Position numbers and translations under genes: made by a program
Notes under the pieces: generated by a model
Told to the model about the DNA's origin: nothing
Seen by the model: the letters and a program-made list of their open reading frames with translations, nothing else
Databases searched by the model: none
Part shown: positions 59,240 through 64,000 of the stretch, one piece after another
How the letters are laid out: every line of letters starts with the position of its first letter
How positions within the stretch are numbered: the first letter of the stretch is position 1
Source: Phascolarctobacterium_A sp034086985
GTDB lineage: Bacteria > Bacillota > Negativicutes > Acidaminococcales > Acidaminococcaceae
NCBI GenBank assembly: GCA_034086985.1
Contig: JAXDZG010000010.1
Coordinates: 1 to 64,000 of the forward strand
DNA length: 64,000 bases
Direction of reading: 5' to 3'

Positions 59240-62200
59240 ATGAATATAGTTGATAAAGCCATAGAAAAATATGTAACAGTCATTATCTGTGCGCTGGCCT
59301 TGATGTTTGGTGGCATGTATGTTTTCACCCAAATGCCCATGCAAAAGCGCCCGGATATGGACTTTCCCCGCGTCACTGTGGTGACCACCATGGCTGGCGC
59401 CAACGCCACTATTATGGACTCGGACGTGGCCGACGTGTTGGAGGATAGCCTGAGCGGTATCTCCGGCGTTATGAGCCTTACCACCTCCAGCTACCCCGGT
59501 CGCAGCGTTACCATCGTAGAGTTCGATATGGAAAAGAACATCAACGATGCAGCCAGCGACGTGCGCGATAAGGTGGCCGCAGCAGCAGGTGATTTGCCCG
59601 ATGATGCGGATACGCCCATCGTGCAAAAAATGGATATTACCACGGACGCCATTATCCAGCTGGCCGTCACCGGCAGTGCCAGCGAAAAGGAAAAGACCTT
59701 TTTCGTTGATAAGGTTTTAAAGACGGCCATTCAGTCCGTCAATAATGTGGGCACCATCGAAACGGCGGGTCTGCGTGATCGGGAAATCCGCATTTGGGTG
59801 GACCCGGCCACGCTGCACGCACGAGGCCTCGTCATGAACGACATTGCCAACGCCGTAGCCGCCAAGCACGTGGAGCTGCCTGCGGGCTCTATTTTGGGCG
59901 CTAAAACCGATACGGATTTGCGCATTAACGCGGAATATGCTACCGTAGAAGAAATGCGCACTCTGCCCGTACAGGTCAAGGACGGCGCAGTCATTCGCTT
60001 GGGGGATATTGCCCGCATTGAGGATGGCTTTGCCGAGCAGGAAAACCTGGCCCAATTTAACGATAAAAAGACCATTATCGTCAGCATCAAAAAGCAGAGC
60101 GGTGCCAACGAGGTGGAGCTGGCCGACGATTTGCTGAAAGCGTTGGCGGATATCGAAAAAACTAAGCCTGCGGGCATTGATATCAATATAATTTATAACC
60201 AGGCGGATTATGTGCGCGCCTCCATTGGCGGCGCGGCCAAGGACGTTATGAGCGCAGTTTTGCTGTGCTCCATTTTGATGTTCCTCTTTTTGCAGACCTT
60301 CCGCGCTACCTTCGTCACCGTCATTACCATTCCGGTGTGCCTTTTGGGCAGCTTCATCATCATGTCCAAGCTAAATATTACGCTGAATGCGCTGTCCATG
60401 ATGGCGATTACGCTTTCCGTGGGCATGGTGGTGGACGCTACCACGGTAGTTTTGGAAAATACGGATAAGCACATGCGCCGCGGCCTGAGCGCCATGGAGG
60501 CGGCCTCCGTGGGCGCGAAGGAGGTATCCTTCTCCGTTATCGGCGGCGTACTGACCACCATCGCCGTATTTTCGCCCATCGCCTTCATGAGCGGTGTTAT
60601 CGGACGTTTGTTCACCGCCTTTGGCCTGACCATAATTATGACCATCAGCCTGTCCTTGGTGTTGTCCCTGAGCCTCACGCCCTATCTAAACTCACGCCTC
60701 TTGCGTATCACGAAGCCCAGCAAGGTGGGCGCTTACTGCGATAAAAAATTGCACGAATTAGAAGTCTTCTATCAAGGCGTGCTGACCAAGGCAGTCCATA
60801 AGCGCAAGCTGACCATGGTTGTGGCTCTGTGCCTTTTCCTCTTGGGCGGCTTTGTAGCAGGACGCACGGGCACCTCCTTCATTCCTAACGAGGATGAGGG
60901 CCTCTTTAAAATTGATTGCGAGCTGCCTCTGGGCGCTTCCTTGGATGAAACCTATCGCACCCTGGAGGACATGGGCAACGCTATTCGCGAGAATAAGCAT
61001 GTGCAGTTTACCTACGCCACTATTGGCGCCGGTACCGGCGCGGAAAAAAATAAGGGCACTATTTATGTGCGTCTTATCGATAGAAACCAGCGCCCCGTGC
61101 TCACCGATGTGCAGGACGAGCTGCGTCCCATAACGGCTCAGTTCAAGGATGTCATCTGTAATTATTGCATCATCGTAGGCAAGGATGTGCGCATGACCTT
61201 GGTGGGTCCCACTACCGACGATCTGCTGCCCGTGGCTGATAAGATTATGGCCGAGGCAGCCACCATGGGCAAGATTACGGATATTGAAAGCGACGTGCGC
61301 TTTGACAAGCCGGAATATGATATCAAGCTCAACCGCGGCCTCACGGATATTATGAATGTAGATGTGCGCGCCCTGAGTACGGAGCTATACTCCATTTTCG
61401 GTGGCAAAAAGGTGGGCGTTTTTAAGGAAAGCGGCTATCGCTACGATGTGCGCATGATGGCGGACCAGCCCAAGCGCAACAGTCTGGACGCTATGGATAC
61501 GGTGTATACGAAAAACGGCACCGGCGAGATTATTCAGGCCAATACCCTCTTTACGGTGGAGAAAAATCCTGCTCCCAATGTTATCAAGCGTTATAATCGT
61601 CAGCGCAGCATCACGGTTTCTGCCAACGTGACCAAGGATTATTCCTCCGGTCAGGCAGTTACTTATTTACGTGGCTTGGCCAATAAATATGTGCCCAGTG
61701 ACTCCGGCATTCGCATTGTGCCCACGGGCGCCAGCAAGTATATGTTAGACGACTTCCAGCGTCTGAAGGTGGCCTTGATTGTGGCCATTTGCCTCGTCTA
61801 TGTCATCATGGCCATTCAGTTCCAATCCTTCATTCATCCGTTGACAGTTATGTTCTCCCTGCCTCTGTTGACTCCCGGTGCCTTCGGCTTTTTATACCTT
61901 TCCGGCTGTAAGCTGGATATGATGAGCTATATGGGCATCATCTTCCTTGTGGGTATTGTAGTCAATAACGGCATTATCTTGGTTGACTTTATCAATCAGG
62001 AGCGGCGCAAGGGCTTTAATAAGGTGCAGGCGGTTATTAACGCCGGCCCCATGCGCCTGAGGGCGATTTTGATCACGGCTTGCTCCACGTTGATTGGCGC
62101 GGTGCCGGCGGCCTTCGCCCTGACCACGGGCGCGGAGATGCGCCAGTCCATGAGTATCGCCATCTTTGGCGGTCTCTTGACCTCAACGCTCTTGACGCTG

Positions 62201-62311
62201 CTGGTAATTCCCGTTGTCTATTTGATTTTTGACGATGTGCAGGATAAATTTACCGGTGCGCTGAAGGCGCTGCATAGCAAGTACGGACATTACTTAGGGG
62301 AGGATGCATAA
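59240..62311 (+). CDS. RND efflux transporter, HAE1-like
   Basis: 1023 residues, about 12 membrane helices and two large periplasmic loops (about 35-330 and 560-860). It ends each half as family members do (GVVVD-like and VVNNGIILVD in helices 4 and 10). The helix-4 proton-relay pair, usually two aspartates (VVDD), reads GMVVDATTV, so only one aspartate remains. Pumps hydrophobic compounds out through an adaptor and an outer-membrane channel; no TolC gene lies in the window. Starts after AAGGAG; overlaps nothing but is followed at once by the adaptor. Confidence 0.94.
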   Translation: MNIVDKAIEKYVTVIICALALMFGGMYVFTQMPMQKRPDMDFPRVTVVTTMAGANATIMDSDVADVLEDSLSGISGVMSLTTSSYPGRSVTIVEFDMEKNINDAASDVRDKVAAAAGDLPDDADTPIVQKMDITTDAIIQLAVTGSASEKEKTFFVDKVLKTAIQSVNNVGTIETAGLRDREIRIWVDPATLHARGLVMNDIANAVAAKHVELPAGSILGAKTDTDLRINAEYATVEEMRTLPVQVKDGAVIRLGDIARIEDGFAEQENLAQFNDKKTIIVSIKKQSGANEVELADDLLKALADIEKTKPAGIDINIIYNQADYVRASIGGAAKDVMSAVLLCSILMFLFLQTFRATFVTVITIPVCLLGSFIIMSKLNITLNALSMMAITLSVGMVVDATTVVLENTDKHMRRGLSAMEAASVGAKEVSFSVIGGVLTTIAVFSPIAFMSGVIGRLFTAFGLTIIMTISLSLVLSLSLTPYLNSRLLRITKPSKVGAYCDKKLHELEVFYQGVLTKAVHKRKLTMVVALCLFLLGGFVAGRTGTSFIPNEDEGLFKIDCELPLGASLDETYRTLEDMGNAIRENKHVQFTYATIGAGTGAEKNKGTIYVRLIDRNQRPVLTDVQDELRPITAQFKDVICNYCIIVGKDVRMTLVGPTTDDLLPVADKIMAEAATMGKITDIESDVRFDKPEYDIKLNRGLTDIMNVDVRALSTELYSIFGGKKVGVFKESGYRYDVRMMADQPKRNSLDAMDTVYTKNGTGEIIQANTLFTVEKNPAPNVIKRYNRQRSITVSANVTKDYSSGQAVTYLRGLANKYVPSDSGIRIVPTGASKYMLDDFQRLKVALIVAICLVYVIMAIQFQSFIHPLTVMFSLPLLTPGAFGFLYLSGCKLDMMSYMGIIFLVGIVVNNGIILVDFINQERRKGFNKVQAVINAGPMRLRAILITACSTLIGAVPAAFALTTGAEMRQSMSIAIFGGLLTSTLLTLLVIPVVYLIFDDVQDKFTGALKALHSKYGHYLGEDA

Positions 62312-62312
62312 T

Positions 62313-63464
62313 ATGCTGGAAAAATTAAAGGTACTACAAAATAAAAAAATCCTCATTCCGGCGCTGATTTGCCTTGTGATTATAGGCTTGGTGGCTAAGC
62401 GCAATCTTACTAAGCCCCAAGCAGTGACCACGGAGGCAGTGGCACGGGTGCAGGTGGTGAAGGTTATCGCTAAAGAAAATACGGGCAGTCTGCTCAATAC
62501 TACCACGTCTCTCAAGGCCATTGCCGACGTGGTGCTGAAGTCCAAGGTGGAGACCCATTTGCAGGGCTTATATGTGCGCAAGGGTGAGCGCTTTGAGAAG
62601 GGCCAACTCCTAGCGGAGCTGGAGCATCGCAACCAAAGCGCCCAGGTGGAGGCCATGGAGGCCCAAATTCGTGTGAGCCAGGCGGCGGCCGCTGCTGCGA
62701 AATCCCAAAAGGAAAACGCGGCCATTGAGCAGCAGCGTTACGACGCCCTGATTGCCAAGGGTTATGCCACGCGGCAGGAGGTGGACGCAAAGCGTACTAC
62801 CAGCCGCACGGCTGATAGCGATTATGATAAGTCCATTGCCAACATTAGCTATAGCGGCGCCCAGCTGAAGGCGGCGCGGGCGACGCTGGCGGACTATCTC
62901 TTTAAGGCGCCTTTCGACGGCGTAGTTTTGGATGATTACGAAATGACCGCGGGCAAGAAGGTGACCAAGGAAACAGAGGTGCTGCGCATTGCGGATATTG
63001 ATATCATCAAGGCCAGCATGGAAATTCCGGAAATGCAGCTGGGGCTGGTAAAGCCGGGCATGCAGGTGCAGGTGACCTGCGATGCCCTGCCTGAGCAAAG
63101 CTTTATCGGTACCCTGCAAACCATTAACGATTTTGTGAATACTAATACCCATACGGTACAGGCCGATGTGTATATTGATAATGCGGCTATTGGCTATAAG
63201 CTAAAGCCTGGCATGTTTGCCCGCTGCGCAATTTTGGCGGAGGGCAAGCAGCAGGCGCTGGTTGTGCCCAGCGACGCCCTTCGCAGCGATGGCACCGTCT
63301 TCGTGGTGCGCGCGGGCAAGGTGGAGCAGGCCAAGGTGCAGGTGGCTGCCACTAAGGGTGAGGAAAGCTTCCTCACCGGTGGCGTCAACGAGGGCGATCT
63401 GGTGGTCGTCAGCGGTGGTCGCAAGCTGAAGAGCGGTGACAAGGTGACCTATAAGGAGCCTTAA
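62313..63464 (+). CDS. RND periplasmic adaptor (membrane fusion protein)
   Basis: 383 residues: N-terminal membrane anchor (about 13-28), lipoyl halves (KVETHLQGLYVRKG; YLFKAPFDGVV), an alpha-helical hairpin (about 100-160, Ala/Gln/Lys-rich), beta-barrel and membrane-proximal domains. Links the pump to an outer-membrane channel. The start ATG 62313 is ten bases after GGAGG; ATG 62304 sits on that site. Gene order pump-then-adaptor is the reverse of the usual one. Confidence 0.92.
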   Translation: MLEKLKVLQNKKILIPALICLVIIGLVAKRNLTKPQAVTTEAVARVQVVKVIAKENTGSLLNTTTSLKAIADVVLKSKVETHLQGLYVRKGERFEKGQLLAELEHRNQSAQVEAMEAQIRVSQAAAAAAKSQKENAAIEQQRYDALIAKGYATRQEVDAKRTTSRTADSDYDKSIANISYSGAQLKAARATLADYLFKAPFDGVVLDDYEMTAGKKVTKETEVLRIADIDIIKASMEIPEMQLGLVKPGMQVQVTCDALPEQSFIGTLQTINDFVNTNTHTVQADVYIDNAAIGYKLKPGMFARCAILAEGKQQALVVPSDALRSDGTVFVVRAGKVEQAKVQVAATKGEESFLTGGVNEGDLVVVSGGRKLKSGDKVTYKEP

Positions 63465-63502
63465 GCATCTTCATCATATTTGTTAATACTCCTATATCAA
63501 AA

Positions 63503-63561
63503 GCTGTCGTCTTTCTTACCCACTGCTGTAGAGCAGTGGGGCGGAAGGCGGCAGTTTTTTT
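63503..63561 (+). terminator. Terminator after the adaptor gene
   Basis: Inner stem CCCACTGCT-GTAG-AGCAGTGGG, extended by CTGTCGTCTTTC / GGAAGGCGGCAG, then seven T. Confidence 0.9.
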
Positions 63562-63696
63562 GTAGCGCTAGGTAATCTGTGATACTTTTGTGATGTTGCC
63601 CTTGCTACAATACTCAAATAAATATAAAATGGGAAGTAAAGCGGCATGTGTGCAGGGGTATAAGTAGCAAACTGTATATTTATTATTAAAAGATGA

Positions 63697-63725
63697 TTGT
63701 AAATTGACGAGAATGGTTATATAAT
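63697..63725 (+). promoter_or_regulatory. Promoter upstream of the right-edge gene
   Basis: TTGTAA (63697-63702), a 17-base spacer, TATAAT (63720-63725). The 330-base gap from 63465 holds only the terminator and this promoter as far as I can see. Confidence 0.7.
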
Positions 63726-63794
63726 AAAAAATGGAGTATTGTAGTAATATACTTAAAGCTTAATTGTTCAAATTCGAAGTTGAAGAGGTGGCTT

Positions 63795-64000
63795 ATGAAA
63801 ATGCATAAAAATCACATTGTTGCTTTAGTTACTTTGGCTTGTCTCACTGCTAGCAGCGCGGCTTTGGCTGCAGCACCCGATGCAAATGTGCCCAATCCCG
63901 TTAAGGGCGATGCCGGTATCCAGATGAACCGCATGCGTAATTATTTGGAAAGAGAGCGCGTAAAACGCCAGATCGCCGAGGATCGGGAGGCTGCGAAAAA
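63795..64000 (+). CDS. Start of an exported protein, probably TpsB (ShlB/FhaC-type) transporter
   Basis: Only the first 68 residues lie in the window. A clean signal peptide (KMHKNH, then a hydrophobic stretch ending SSAALAAA), then PDANVPNPVKGDAG and a basic/acidic helix of E, R, K and Q. This layout (short linker, plug-like charged helix before the POTRA domains) is what ShlB/FhaC proteins show. GAAGAGG precedes the ATG. Other periplasmic proteins of Negativicutes could start alike, so the call is tentative. Confidence 0.5.
   Translation, partial: MKMHKNHIVALVTLACLTASSAALAAAPDANVPNPVKGDAGIQMNRMRNYLERERVKRQIAEDREAAK

Noticed and set aside
1..64000. CRISPR arrays, insertion sequences or prophage
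   Set aside because: No regularly spaced repeats, transposase, integrase or phage structural genes were seen in any frame; the short palindromic repeats described lack CRISPR spacing.

Overview
The window looks like a chromosomal segment of a diderm Firmicute (class Negativicutes; a gut Acidaminococcaceae/Phascolarctobacterium-like organism is my guess, and the genus is uncertain). Two kinds of evidence combine. Gene order is Firmicute: ffs-dnaX-ybaB-recR-bofA, a walJ-like MBL gene with htrA and rlmH, ispE-gntR-purR-glmU-prs-pth, a FakB/FakA pair, an S-box upstream of metNIQ, and ECF transporters. Outer-membrane biology is also present: a giant two-partner-secretion type adhesin at the left edge, an RND pump with its membrane-fusion protein, and what looks like the start of a TpsB-type outer-membrane transporter at the right edge.

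Layout. 1-5.8 kb: 3' part of a repetitive adhesin. 5.9-7.6 kb: queC and a tandem universal stress protein. 7.6-11.4 kb: tRNA-Ser(GGA), SRP RNA, dnaX, ybaB, recR, bofA. 11.4-21.4 kb: dicarboxylate/amino-acid symporter, NUDIX hydrolase, LCP protein, DegV (FakB) and FakA, Fur, MBL-fold nuclease, HtrA, RlmH, a small membrane protein. 21.4-29.1 kb: decayed DMT permease, AEC permease with a 23-codon ORF, LysR, lipoprotein, HD protein, exported protein, and a hybrid sensor kinase with two solute-binding domains. 29.1-36.5 kb (minus strand): pth, polysaccharide deacetylase, prs, glmU, purR, nucleotidyltransferase, FCD-type GntR, ispE. 36.7-44.5 kb: YitT protein, a scrambled patch (candidate sRNA, toxin remnant, beheaded histidine kinase), bactofilin and M23 peptidase, AgrC/AgrA-like pair, PBP4. 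44.5-47.4 kb: metNIQ under a SAM-I riboswitch. 47.6-58.4 kb: a YerC-led histidine operon (hisZGDCBHAFI) running into a complete ECF transporter. 58.4-64 kb: TetR, RND pump, adaptor, and the beginning of a TpsB-like gene.

Three patterns cut across the genes. (1) The palindrome TGTATACA occurs five times, and all five copies I found lie in promoter regions (symporter twice, DegV upstream region, ispE-gntR operon, tetR); the FCD GntR protein encoded here is a plausible reader. (2) Several families of short hairpin repeats lie just behind stop codons. One pair is a 145-bp, about 95% identical inverted repeat with a built-in terminator that brackets the bactofilin/M23/AgrCA/PBP4 block. (3) Decayed genes (DMT permease, HigB-like toxin, histidine kinase) lie next to these repeats. 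No transposase, CRISPR array or prophage was seen.
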